Shown: piece by piece, positions 19,823 to 28,145 of the stretch
Position numbering within the stretch: the stretch's first letter is position 1
How the letters are laid out: each line of letters opens with the position of its first letter
Source of the DNA: DASWHR01 sp036398095
GTDB lineage: Bacteria > Actinomycetota > AC-67
Assembly: GCA_036398095.1 (NCBI GenBank)
Contig: DASWHR010000024.1
Coordinates: 1 to 64,000 of the forward strand
Length of the DNA: 64,000 bases
Direction of reading: 5' to 3'
Made by a program: the position numbers and the translations under genes
Notes under the pieces: generated by a model
What the model saw: the letters and a program-made list of their open reading frames with translations, nothing else
What the model was told of the DNA's origin: nothing
Database searches by the model: none

Positions 19823-19841
19823 TCTACCGCGCGGTAGATTA
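19823..19841 (-). promoter_or_regulatory. 16-bp palindromic operator overlapping a -10 box
   Basis: TCTACCGC/GCGGTAGA is a perfect 16-bp palindrome at 19823-19838. On the minus strand a TANNNT-type -10 (TAATCT) occupies 19841-19836, so the palindrome covers the -10 edge and the start of transcription of the operon beginning at 19793. A dimeric repressor such as a TetR-family protein would fit. Inferred from sequence symmetry and position. Confidence 0.55.
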
Positions 19842-19922
19842 TTCCCCCGGTGCCTGCACGGCAAGACCGCAGACGCAAGACCGGGAAAATCAGGAAAACC
19901 GTATTCCGCTCGCTGTGATGAA

Positions 19923-20040
19923 CTAGGAGGGTGCTGAAATAGTGGGTGTCTGTATACAAGCACACCCGACTGCAACTTTCCGACCAGCGATGATCTGTGT
20001 CCGGCCGAGCACGGGTCAGCCTATTTCAGCACCCTCCTAG
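19923..20040. mobile_element. 118-bp MITE-like element with perfect terminal inverted repeats
   Basis: The outermost 20 bases (ctaggagggtgctgaaatag at 19923-19942) are repeated exactly in inverse at 20021-20040. The outer CTAG is itself a palindrome and would serve as a 4-bp target duplication, leaving 16-bp terminal repeats. The 78 internal bases contain no ORF but can form a small hairpin (gggtgt with acaccc). This is the layout of a miniature inverted-repeat element mobilised in trans by an IS transposase; CTAG targets are common in the IS5 group. No transposase lies in the window. Confidence 0.65.
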
Positions 20041-20152
20041 CCGGACGTGGCGCACCAACGACCCGGGCGAACGGAGTGTCCCGTAGGTCACAGAGCGGGG
20101 AAAGCGCGAGGCAAGACGCGAATTGGAACCCGACCGGATCTCGGAGCATCTG

Positions 20153-20782
20153 ATGGACATGGCCCTCAAACGGCTCGCTGCCGCGTGCCTGCTTTGTGCC
20201 GCCGCGGCATGCGGCTCGACCCCCCGCGTCGTCATGGATGACGCGCGAACGCTTCGTTCCGGCGGCGCCGCCACGACACTGGAAGCCGGGGAGCCGGCCA
20301 CGTGCAAGACGCCGGCCGTTTGGCCGAGTCCGACGATGCATCGCGGACAAGGCTCGTTCGACGACACGATGGCCGAAGTCGCCGATCGAGTCCCTGAGTT
20401 CGCGGGCCTCTCGGTCGACGAGAAGCGCAGGGCCATGCTCGTGCGCGTGACTGACGGCAGTGCGGAGACCGCCCGTCGCGCATTCGAGACGTATCTGGAC
20501 GTCGCCGGCGAGACCAGCTTCGACGGATACGCGTCCGAGCCGGTGGACGTGGCCTACGGGTGGCACCAACTCAAGACCTGGTACGACACCGCGAGCCAGG
20601 CCGGGGTGTGGAGCGCGGGGCTCACCATGAGCGACATCGACGAGGCCCGCAACAAGCTCGTCTACGGCTCCGCGAACCCCGATCACGCCCGGCCGTGCAT
20701 CGCGTCGATCATGCGGGCCTACGACGTCCCCGACGACGCCTGGCTCGTCGAACGGCAAGAGGCCGAGCGCATCGGGGGGTAG
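20153..20782 (+). CDS. Putative lipoprotein of unknown function
   Basis: 209 residues. A short basic start and a hydrophobic Ala/Leu/Cys-rich segment end in a lipobox-like AAAC followed by GST, so it is probably lipid-anchored. The mature part is hydrophilic, with no recognised domain; Trp/Tyr-rich stretches (VAYGWHQLKTWYDTA) suggest a folded globular domain. ATG at 20153 is chosen because GGAG lies seven bases upstream. It begins just downstream of the MITE-like element, which could influence its expression. Confidence 0.6.
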   Translation: MDMALKRLAAACLLCAAAACGSTPRVVMDDARTLRSGGAATTLEAGEPATCKTPAVWPSPTMHRGQGSFDDTMAEVADRVPEFAGLSVDEKRRAMLVRVTDGSAETARRAFETYLDVAGETSFDGYASEPVDVAYGWHQLKTWYDTASQAGVWSAGLTMSDIDEARNKLVYGSANPDHARPCIASIMRAYDVPDDAWLVERQEAERIGG

Positions 20783-20790
20783 CGTCGCGG

Positions 20791-20796
20791 TAGGCT
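20791..20796 (+). promoter_or_regulatory. TANNNT -10 box for a leaderless start
   Basis: TAGGCT is followed after exactly seven bases by the GTG at 20804, with no Shine-Dalgarno sequence between them, as in actinobacterial leaderless genes. Confidence 0.45.
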
Positions 20797-20803
20797 CGGC
20801 AAC

Positions 20804-21433
20804 GTGATGACGGCCATCGATCATGTGATTTACGGGACGCGCGATCTGGACGCAGCGGGCCACCGCTTCTGGGAGGAATACGGGCTGGCCTCCTACGAAG
20901 GGGGGCTGCATCCGGCGTACGGCACGGCGAACCGGATCGTACCGCTCGGCGACTCCTACATCGAGCTGATGGGAATCAGCGACCCGACCGCCGCACGGAT
21001 GAATCCGCTGGGCGAGTTCGTCCTCTCACAGATCGACGCGGGCGACCGCTGGATCGGGTGGTGCCTTCGCCCGGACGACATCAACGCCGTCGCCGACCGG
21101 ATCGGCTCGGTTGCCGTCCCCGGCCACCGCACCCGGCCCGACGGAACATCGGTGACCTGGATGCTGGCGGGCTTAGAGATCGCGCTGACCGATCCGCCGC
21201 TGCCGTTCTTCATCGCCTGGGACGATCCCGATCACACGCCCGGCCGGGAATCCCTCGAGCATCGCGCCGGCGCGATGGGCATCGCCGAAATCGAGATCGC
21301 CTGCGACGCGAAACAACTCCGCCACCATGCCGGGGCGGACCTGCCGGTTCGCATCGCCCCGGGCGATCCCGGGATCGTCGCCGTCACGCTCACAACCGAA
21401 CGCGACCCGCTGCGAATCCCGTTGCGAAATTAG
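20804..21433 (+). CDS. Glyoxalase-like (VOC) domain protein
   Basis: 209 residues. The N-terminus IDHVIYGTRDLD and the following HRFWEEYGL are typical of Glyoxalase_3-like members of the vicinal-oxygen-chelate fold; YIELMG supplies a likely metal-ligand Glu. A second half (FFIAWDDPDHTPGRE) ends in a weaker VOC-like unit. Metal-dependent isomerase or lyase activity is possible but the substrate is unknown. The GTG at 20804 sits seven bases after a TANNNT box; the next codon is ATG (20807). Confidence 0.7.
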   Translation: MMTAIDHVIYGTRDLDAAGHRFWEEYGLASYEGGLHPAYGTANRIVPLGDSYIELMGISDPTAARMNPLGEFVLSQIDAGDRWIGWCLRPDDINAVADRIGSVAVPGHRTRPDGTSVTWMLAGLEIALTDPPLPFFIAWDDPDHTPGRESLEHRAGAMGIAEIEIACDAKQLRHHAGADLPVRIAPGDPGIVAVTLTTERDPLRIPLRN

Positions 21434-21436
21434 GCT

Positions 21437-21442
21437 TATATA
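21437..21442 (+). promoter_or_regulatory. Putative -10 box (TATATA)
   Basis: TATATA lies nine bases before the ATG at 21452, in an otherwise G+C-rich junction; transcription would start just before the ATG. Confidence 0.4.
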
Positions 21443-21451
21443 GTCGGGGCC

Positions 21452-22789
21452 ATGTTTCGGCGTTTGGGGGCGGCGGCGCTGACCCTGCTGGCGGCGTGCA
21501 CGGTCACGCCCAGCGAGGTCTCGCCCGAGGCGGACATCGCGATCACCGGCAGCGTCGCCGGTCAGGACGGACGCGCGGTCGCCGGCGCGCCGGTCACCCT
21601 CGTCCGCCACGAAGGCGTGGCCGAGACGTTCGCCGCCGTGGTAACGCTGGGCGTCACCTGCCTGGACGACGGCAAGCAACTGTCGGTCTGCCGCAGCGCG
21701 AAGCATGCCGACACCGGCAAGGACGGGCGTTTCGCGTTCACGCTGAAAGGCTCGGACACGCAAGGCTTCCTCGGCGACGCGAGCATGCTGGAGGCGACCG
21801 CCTTCTTGCCGCGCCGCGACGATCACGCCGCCGGTCCGACCGCGACCGTTCGATTCCTGGTCCAGACCGAACGGATCGCGCTGTCGCTGCGCGCCTGGGA
21901 GCCCGCCATCGAAGTCGTCGCCGCCGGACGTTCGGGAACCGTGACGTGGAGCGAGCTGCCCGCGGCCATCGTGCCGGCCGGCATCAACGCGACCGCCGCG
22001 AAGACCTCGGTCGTGTTCGAACGCGCGGCCGGCGAGCCGGTCTGGACGACCTCGGGACGAAACGAGCTGGCAAGCTTCGACCCGCGCGTCCTGGAAGATT
22101 CCAAAGGCAGCGTCTCGGTCGCGGCCGAGTGGCCCGGGCAGAGGGTCGCCGACGACCGGGGCCGGACCATCGAGTTGGTGCTTCGCTCGGGGCGGCCCGG
22201 CTATCGCAGCCGTGCCGGCGCGCCGCCGTCGCGCGGCGCGGTCTGCGCGGTGCGCGCGCCCGACGGCTCGCTGGTGACGCGCTCGCCGTGCCCGCTGACC
22301 GACGGCGCATTCGACACGCCGATGGGCGCGTCGCCGTGCGAACAAGGCGCGGCGTGCATCCGATCGGACGAAGTCGTGGTCGATCGAGGCGGGATCCGTC
22401 CGGTCGGGCTGATCGTCCTTCGCGGCTGCAGCGCGGCTTGCAAGATCGAGTCGAGCACCGACGGCCGCGCCTGGACTTTGGCCGCGACGACCGCGGCGGG
22501 TGATGCCGCCGTCAACGTCATCGAAGGCAGCAGTGCGCGCTTCGTGCGCGTCATCTCGGACGACATCGAATCGCTCCGCGAAGTCTCGGTCTGGGAGCCC
22601 GACGGGCCGGCCCGCGATCCGGTGTCGATCCTGGCCGACGTCGGCGGCGGGCTGTTCCCGCCGATCGAGGATGCGATCCGTCGCAACCGTCGAGGCGCCC
22701 CGATCGCAGCGGCGGCGCTGCTGCTGGCGCTCATCGCCGGCGCGCTGATCGCGACGGCGCTGCAACGAAAAGCGGCAGCCGGCCGGTAG
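21452..22789 (+). CDS. Exported protein with carboxypeptidase-regulatory-like and discoidin-like regions
   Basis: 445 residues. The N-terminus has a signal ending in LLAAC, so a lipoprotein is likely. Residues about 27-60 (ITGSVAGQDGRAVAGAPVTLV) resemble the beta-sandwich of carboxypeptidase-regulatory-like domains. Residues about 300-385 resemble a discoidin/F5-8C domain (IVLRG..., KIESSTDGRAWTLAA, RFVRVIS). A hydrophobic helix (APIAAAALLLALIAGALIA) and a short basic tail close the protein, so it may be held in the membrane at both ends. Enzyme motifs are absent; a surface or adhesion role is inference. Confidence 0.6.
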   Translation: MFRRLGAAALTLLAACTVTPSEVSPEADIAITGSVAGQDGRAVAGAPVTLVRHEGVAETFAAVVTLGVTCLDDGKQLSVCRSAKHADTGKDGRFAFTLKGSDTQGFLGDASMLEATAFLPRRDDHAAGPTATVRFLVQTERIALSLRAWEPAIEVVAAGRSGTVTWSELPAAIVPAGINATAAKTSVVFERAAGEPVWTTSGRNELASFDPRVLEDSKGSVSVAAEWPGQRVADDRGRTIELVLRSGRPGYRSRAGAPPSRGAVCAVRAPDGSLVTRSPCPLTDGAFDTPMGASPCEQGAACIRSDEVVVDRGGIRPVGLIVLRGCSAACKIESSTDGRAWTLAATTAAGDAAVNVIEGSSARFVRVISDDIESLREVSVWEPDGPARDPVSILADVGGGLFPPIEDAIRRNRRGAPIAAAALLLALIAGALIATALQRKAAAGR

Positions 22790-22807
22790 ATCCCGAAGAC
22801 GAGCGCG

Positions 22808-24187
22808 CTACGCGTTCAAGTAGAACGGGCTCGCGTAGGCGATTGCGTTCCCGACCGCGGCGTAGGGGCCGGTCGCGCGTCCGTCGGCGCCCACCGACGG
22901 ATCGGTGACGCGGAGCGCGATCCAATCGCCGTCGGCGCGATCGACGTCGACCGTGAACTCGATCACCGGAGCCGACGGACCCGGCACGACGACGTCGACC
23001 ACCCGCTGGACCGACGGCATCACGGCGCCGCGGCGGAGCACCGACACCCGCAGCGCCTTGCCGGTCCATTCGTCGCCGCGATCGATGTCCATTCGGAAGG
23101 TGATCGGGCCGCTCGTATGCGAGAACTCGGCGCCCATCGGATGGCCGTTGGCGGACGCGTCCAGACGCAAACCGCGAAGACGGGTCGCGAAGAAGCGGCG
23201 AGCGCGCAGCGCCTCGGCGACGCCGGCGCGCGTGAGCGAAGTCACCCACAAACCGGTGCGACCCTTGTCGTCGGGATAACCCCAGTCGATGCCGTGCTCG
23301 TCGGTGACGCCGAGCAGCCCGACGCGCCAGCCGGCTTCGAGGCATTCGTTGAGCGGCGAGACCGCGATCGAGTCGGTGCCTTCGAACAGATAGTCCTCTC
23401 GCCGGTTGAAGATCTCCAAGCTGACGATGCGGTCGCCCATCAGCGGGTCGTAGGCGAAGTTCGAGAAGCGACCGGGTTCGCGGCCCGGATGGTTGAAGCC
23501 GACGACGCCGTCGAGCCCGCCGCCGACGACCGGACGGTCCGGCGCCGCGCGCAGCCACTCGTAGAACAGCGCCATGCCGGCGCCGCTCGCCGGGGACGCC
23601 TTCGCGATCGCATCGAGCGCAGTCATCTGCTCGGCCGGAAGTTTGACTTCGTCGTGCGCGAACTGGGCTGCCCCCTCGCCGGTCCCGCCACCGGCGGTGT
23701 GGAGCGGATCCATCCACCGCTCGCTGCCCCAGACGTTCATGTGCCCCAACGTCGGCGAGGACCACTCGAATCCGCGGATGGCCACGAACGTCCCGTCTTG
23801 GTTCGCGCCGTCGGCGAGCGCGCGCGTCAACGCCCACGATGCCTCGTCGATACCGGCGACGCTCTGGCAATCGGTGTTGCCGGCGCACACGCTCTGGGTC
23901 AGTCCCCACGACAAGGTCGAGTGATCCGTCAGCGCAGCGACGTCGAGTCCGGCGCCGCGCATCGAGCCGAAGACGGCCGCCGCGTTCCCGTCGCCGTCGG
24001 AGAGCAGGGAGTGGTTGTGCAGGTCCGCGTGCGCGAGCCAGCGGCCGCCGAACAAGCGCGATGCGCGCTCGGTCGCGAACTGCGGCGCGGGCCCCAGCGG
24101 GCCCGAGAGTGCTCCGATCGGTCGGGTGAGCAGCACCGCGCCGGCCGCGGCCGCGCCCTTGAGGAAGTCTCGTCTGGACGGTTTCAT
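22808..24187 (-). CDS. Tat-exported PHP-type metal-dependent phosphoesterase
   Basis: 459 residues. The N-terminus carries SRRDFLKG, a twin-arginine signal. PHP-domain metal motifs are present in order: HADLHNHS, ALTDHS, GFNHPGR and GVTDEHGIDW. These bind two or three metals in phosphoesterases such as histidinol phosphatase and DNA polymerase PHP domains; DUF3604-like exported members are also close. The last 120 residues form a beta-rich domain. It is convergent with the preceding gene with 18 bases between stops. The substrate is unknown. Confidence 0.75.
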   Translation of the reverse strand: MKPSRRDFLKGAAAAGAVLLTRPIGALSGPLGPAPQFATERASRLFGGRWLAHADLHNHSLLSDGDGNAAAVFGSMRGAGLDVAALTDHSTLSWGLTQSVCAGNTDCQSVAGIDEASWALTRALADGANQDGTFVAIRGFEWSSPTLGHMNVWGSERWMDPLHTAGGGTGEGAAQFAHDEVKLPAEQMTALDAIAKASPASGAGMALFYEWLRAAPDRPVVGGGLDGVVGFNHPGREPGRFSNFAYDPLMGDRIVSLEIFNRREDYLFEGTDSIAVSPLNECLEAGWRVGLLGVTDEHGIDWGYPDDKGRTGLWVTSLTRAGVAEALRARRFFATRLRGLRLDASANGHPMGAEFSHTSGPITFRMDIDRGDEWTGKALRVSVLRRGAVMPSVQRVVDVVVPGPSAPVIEFTVDVDRADGDWIALRVTDPSVGADGRATGPYAAVGNAIAYASPFYLNA

Positions 24188-24342
24188 GTCCGGATCACTT
24201 CGCCGCCCCGTTCCGAAATCCTCCCGATGTCCGGAGGCGTCACGATTTGTTCGCACGCCGGACACGGACATATCCGGCATCGCCGGCCGGCCGGCAGGAA
24301 GCGTGACCCGCCGAGGTGAACCATTCATACTGAGGGTCCCGC

Positions 24343-25380
24343 ATGACCGAAAAAGACCAGATCGAAGAGCTGCAGCGCGCACTGGAGAGCGGCGAGTCCT
24401 CCTCGGAGGCAACCGCGTCCCTGCTCGCGCTCGTTCGCATGCTCGAAGACTTGCCGGAGCCGCAGATCGATCCGTCGTTCGCCGCGTCGCTGGAGGACCG
24501 TCTGGTCGGCACGTCGGCCGCATCGCCGGGCATCGCCCCGGCCCCCGGATCGCCGGGATCGCTGGCGACGATCACGAGGATCGAAGAGCGCCGGGCACGC
24601 CGGATCCGCCGCGGTCTGGTCGCGGCGATCGCGGCGGCGATGATGCTCGCTCTGCCGGTCGCCGCATCCGCCGCGGCCGTTCCCGGCTCGCCCGGCTACG
24701 GCGTCAGACTCGCGCGCGAAGAGGCACGGGTTTGGGCGACGTGCCGCGCGGGGGAGGTCCGCTGCGGCTTCGCGCATTTGGATCGCGCGCGGGAGCGAGT
24801 GACCGATCTTCGCGGCGTGCTGCGCCGCGGCGACGTTGCCCAGGTGCCGGCAACATCCGCGCGGCTGCGCGGTTCCTTGACCACAGGCGCGACGACGATC
24901 CTTCGCGCGCATCCGCCTGCCACGACACTTCGGCGGCTCGCCGCGCGTTTGGACGAGACTGCCATCGAGCTGGACCGGCTCGCGGCCGCCGCGCCGCCGT
25001 CACTTCGAAATCCCATTCGGGAGGCGATCGGCGAGGGCGCCTCGCTGACCTACGACGTCCGGCTGGCTCTTGGCATGGTGCCGCGATTCGTCTCGCCGCC
25101 GGCGACGCCGCCGATCGCGGTCGCGCCGCCGCCGGCCGCGCGCGAGCCGCAGACGCAGCCCGCGGGATCCTCCTCGAGGTCCGCGACGCGCGAACCGGCG
25201 AGAAAGCCGGCCGGCAACGGCAACACGTTCGGGCCTGGGGGCACACCCAAGGTTGACGAGCCGGCGCCCGGTGAACGATGGAGCGGCGACGAGCCGTTGC
25301 GCGAAGGCTGTCCGCTGGGCGTGGTCGCGGCTCCCGGCGTCGATGCGCTCTGCGGCGCCGCGGGAGGTGAGACGCCGTGA
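24343..25380 (+). CDS. DUF5667-like single-pass membrane protein
   Basis: 345 residues. A 90-residue cytoplasmic, acidic N-terminus precedes one membrane segment (GLVAAIAAAMMLALPVAASA) and the sequence AAVPGSPGYGVRLAREEARVW, which matches the start of DUF5667 domains; helical repeats with HLDRARERVTDL follow. The C-terminal 100 residues are Pro/Ala/Gly-rich and low complexity. In Actinobacteria such proteins frequently sit beside sigma/anti-sigma genes, but none is here. The stop overlaps the GTG of the matrixin-like gene by four bases. A CATACT box at 24326-24331 may be its -10. Confidence 0.6.
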   Translation: MTEKDQIEELQRALESGESSSEATASLLALVRMLEDLPEPQIDPSFAASLEDRLVGTSAASPGIAPAPGSPGSLATITRIEERRARRIRRGLVAAIAAAMMLALPVAASAAAVPGSPGYGVRLAREEARVWATCRAGEVRCGFAHLDRARERVTDLRGVLRRGDVAQVPATSARLRGSLTTGATTILRAHPPATTLRRLAARLDETAIELDRLAAAAPPSLRNPIREAIGEGASLTYDVRLALGMVPRFVSPPATPPIAVAPPPAAREPQTQPAGSSSRSATREPARKPAGNGNTFGPGGTPKVDEPAPGERWSGDEPLREGCPLGVVAAPGVDALCGAAGGETP

Positions 25381-26081
25381 AGCGCATGCTGCTCGCGCTC
25401 GCAGCCGTCGCCGTCGCGATTGCCGGAACCGGCGCGACCGCCGCGACGACCGCATGCCCATCGGCGCGCACCTGCGCTTCGTACTCGCTCGACGCGCAGC
25501 GTTGGCCGTCGTCGAAAGGGTTGGTGACGATCCGCTATCAGGTGAACTGGCTCGGCCCGGGGTCGCTGCCCGGCGACGTGACCAAGGCGATCATCGCTGC
25601 GGCCGACGCGTGGGAGCTGGCCAATCCGGCGATCCGATTCAAGTTCGAAGGGACCTCCTACGACGTGCCCCAGCTCGGGAACAACCGCAACGAGATCGCG
25701 TTCGTGCCCACGCTCGACGCCGGCGTGATCGCGCAAGCAAATCATCGCGCCAAGGGGTCGGTGCGGCTCGAGTCCGACAGCTTGATCAACATCGCCAAGC
25801 CGTGGTCGTTCGAATCGTGCGCGCAGGCGAACGGCTCGTGCGCGAACGCCGAGGGAACCGGCCTGCGTCTGCTGGACTTGCAGTCGGTCGCGACGCAGCA
25901 GTTCGGGAACTGGCTGGGCCTTCGGACGCTGAGCGGCTCTTCGGCGCGCGAGCTGAGCATGTTCGGCTCGATCGCCTACGGCGAGCGTCACAAGTCAACG
26001 CCCGGCCTGGGCGACGTTCGCGGGGTGCGGGCGGCCTATCCGTGCGGTCGGTGCGCAAGTCCCCGAATCTTCACGCCATGA
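25377..26081 (+). CDS. Matrixin-like secreted protein lacking all zinc ligands (pseudoprotease)
   Basis: 234 residues with a signal peptide (cleavage near TAATTA). The fold of a peptidase M10/matrixin is recognisable from the strand LVTIRYQVNW, the segment NEIAFV, the helix VATQQFGNWLGL (171-182) and a Met-turn region with Met195 and a final DVRGVRAAYP. In matrixins the helix reads THEFGHWLGLxH; here His, Glu, His and the third His are replaced by Gln174, Gln175, Asn178 and Thr184, so no zinc can bind. The gene is nevertheless intact and coupled to the upstream gene (GTGA) with GGGAGG ahead. A binding or inhibitory role is inferred. Confidence 0.7.
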   Translation: MKRMLLALAAVAVAIAGTGATAATTACPSARTCASYSLDAQRWPSSKGLVTIRYQVNWLGPGSLPGDVTKAIIAAADAWELANPAIRFKFEGTSYDVPQLGNNRNEIAFVPTLDAGVIAQANHRAKGSVRLESDSLINIAKPWSFESCAQANGSCANAEGTGLRLLDLQSVATQQFGNWLGLRTLSGSSARELSMFGSIAYGERHKSTPGLGDVRGVRAAYPCGRCASPRIFTP

Positions 26082-26148
26082 CCGGATTCGCGGTGAAAAC
26101 GGGACAGCCGGGCAGGAGTCGCGGCGGCCCCCCGCGAAGTAGACGGCC

Positions 26149-26529
26149 ATGAGAATCCGAACGATCGTCGCCGCGGCCGGCTTGACGGCCGGGCTGCTCG
26201 CCGCGCTCCCCGCCCACGCGGCCGGCAGCGCGTTCGGAACCGGCGCGGCCGGCTCCGGGTGCGGCGGATCGATCCTTCTCGCCGCGGGAAACTCGTCCGG
26301 CAACAACTGGGTCTTCGACGTGACCGTGACCTGCACGGGCGCACCGCAGCACGTGATGATCGCCGGCCAATGGGACGCCGGCACCGGCGGACCGGTCGTG
26401 GGCTTCGGAAACGGATCGCTCAATCTGGGGCGCGTCAACTGCGGCGCGAACGGAAGCGTCCCGATCCAGATCGCGATGGTCGGCAGCCCGCTGCGGAGCG
26501 GCACGGCGTCCATCACCCGCATCTGCTGA
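26149..26529 (+). CDS. Small secreted protein of unknown function
   Basis: 126 residues: a clear signal peptide ending at AHA, followed by a Gly/Ser/Asn-rich mature protein with five Cys (including SGCGG, VTCTG, VNCG and a C-terminal RIC) that could form disulfides. Beta-strand-rich composition. It is 67 bases after the matrixin-like gene, and its stop overlaps the next start (TGATG). No family recognised. Confidence 0.6.
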   Translation: MRIRTIVAAAGLTAGLLAALPAHAAGSAFGTGAAGSGCGGSILLAAGNSSGNNWVFDVTVTCTGAPQHVMIAGQWDAGTGGPVVGFGNGSLNLGRVNCGANGSVPIQIAMVGSPLRSGTASITRIC

Positions 26530-28028
26530 TGCTCGCCGCACGGCCGTTGATCGCCGCGGGAGCCGCGCTCTTCGCGATCGCATCCGCCGTCGCCGTCGCC
26601 GTCCCCGTTCCCGCGATTCCGATCCCGCAGTCGTCTTCGAGCGTTGCGGCCCCGTTCATCGGCACGCCGGCAACGCCGGATCCGCTTGCATCCTTCGCGG
26701 TCCCGCAGCATCCGTTCATGGCGCCCGACGGCCGCAGCAACCTGCACAACGACGCCTATCAAACCGATGCCTATAACGGCGCCGGGCCGCTCGGAATCAA
26801 CCCGCGGATCCGCTCGACATTCCACGTCGCCGAGTGCGCCTCGGTCACCTTCGATTCGGCCGGTCGCATCATCACGATCTGCGTCGGCTTCGACGGACCG
26901 CGTCTGATGATGATCGACCCCGACGACTTGTCGACGCTCGCCGCGTTCCCGCTGCCGCCGCGCAATCCGTCGACGCTGGCGAACGTGTTCTCGTCGTTCT
27001 CGGGCGGCGGCTACTTCTACCTGGATCATCTCGGCCGCGCCGTGATTCCGACGAACGACGGGCGGATCCTTGTGGTCGGCGTCCGCGAAACGGCGGCCGG
27101 GCCGTCCTTCATGCTGGAGACCGTGCACGACCTGAGCGGCCACGTATCGTCCGGCGACGGGATCGTGTCGGTCCTGCCTGACTGGAGCGGGTTGCTCTGG
27201 TTCGTCACCGAATCCGGTGTCGTGGGCACCGCCGTGGATTCGGCGCCGTTGGGCGTCCGATCGATCGATCTGACCGGCGAGGCGATCGCGAACTCGTTCG
27301 CGGTGGACGAGACCGGCGGCGTCTACGTCGTGTCGGATCACGCGCTGTATCGGTTCGACGCGGCCGCCGACGGCACGCCGGTCGCGACGTGGCGCGAACC
27401 CTACGATCGCGGCACGCGCCGCAAGCCCGGCCAAGTCTCGCAGGGCTCGGGCACCACGCCGACGCTGATCGGAGGCGGCTACGTCGCGATCACCGACAAC
27501 GCGGATCCGAAGATGAACGTGATCGTGTACCGGCGCTCCGCAAGCGTTGCCGGCAGCCGGTTCGTGTGCGCCGCGGGCGTTTTCGCCGACGGCGTTTCCA
27601 ACACCGACCAGTCGCTGATCGCGGTCGGCAACGCGCTCATCGCCGAGAACAACTACGGGTATTCGGGGCCGCTGGCCACCAACGGAGGCGGAGTGACCGA
27701 GCCGGGTCTCGCACGCGTGGACTTCGATGCCGGCGCGTCGTCCTGCACGGTCGTCTGGACGAGCGCCGAGCGGGCGCCGTCGGTCGTGCCGAAGGTCTCG
27801 CTCGCCAACGGGCTCATCTACACCTACACGAAGGACCCGCAGCCCGACTCGACCGACGCCTGGTACTTCACCGCGATCGACTTCCGCACCGGCGCGACCG
27901 TCTACAAGATCCGAGCCGGCCTGGGACTGGGCTTCAACAACAACTACGCGCCGGTCACGCTCGGGCCGGACGGCACCGCCTACGTCGGCGTGCTCGGCGG
28001 CCTCGCCGCGATCTCCGACACGCCGTAG
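26529..28028 (+). CDS. Secreted beta-propeller-like protein
   Basis: 499 residues beginning with a hydrophobic signal-like segment. The body has repeated strands of the type DSAGRIITICVGFDG, DHLGRAVIPTNDGRILVVG, DETGGVYVVSDHALYRF and GPDGTAYVGVLGGLAAI, the pattern of quinoprotein/NHL-like propeller blades. It has no anchor. The ATG shares one base with the stop of the preceding gene, so the two small secreted proteins are co-translated. Propellers of this kind usually bind ligands or partner proteins; function unknown. Confidence 0.65.
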   Translation: MLAARPLIAAGAALFAIASAVAVAVPVPAIPIPQSSSSVAAPFIGTPATPDPLASFAVPQHPFMAPDGRSNLHNDAYQTDAYNGAGPLGINPRIRSTFHVAECASVTFDSAGRIITICVGFDGPRLMMIDPDDLSTLAAFPLPPRNPSTLANVFSSFSGGGYFYLDHLGRAVIPTNDGRILVVGVRETAAGPSFMLETVHDLSGHVSSGDGIVSVLPDWSGLLWFVTESGVVGTAVDSAPLGVRSIDLTGEAIANSFAVDETGGVYVVSDHALYRFDAAADGTPVATWREPYDRGTRRKPGQVSQGSGTTPTLIGGGYVAITDNADPKMNVIVYRRSASVAGSRFVCAAGVFADGVSNTDQSLIAVGNALIAENNYGYSGPLATNGGGVTEPGLARVDFDAGASSCTVVWTSAERAPSVVPKVSLANGLIYTYTKDPQPDSTDAWYFTAIDFRTGATVYKIRAGLGLGFNNNYAPVTLGPDGTAYVGVLGGLAAISDTP

Positions 28029-28145
28029 ACCGGAGCGCCAACACGAAACATTCGCCCGGGAAAAAGGGATGGCCCGGCCCCGCACAGAACCAACGTGCGG
28101 CAACACCCATTTCACCTCCCGTCACGACAAAGAAGGAGTTCCTGC

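Larger units (their letters stand above)
19794..20152. other. 359-base intergenic region
   Basis: This gap between divergent genes holds, from left to right, the promoter and 16-bp palindrome of the reductase-HAD operon and a 118-bp element with perfect terminal inverted repeats; no coding potential was found in the remainder. Confidence 0.7.
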
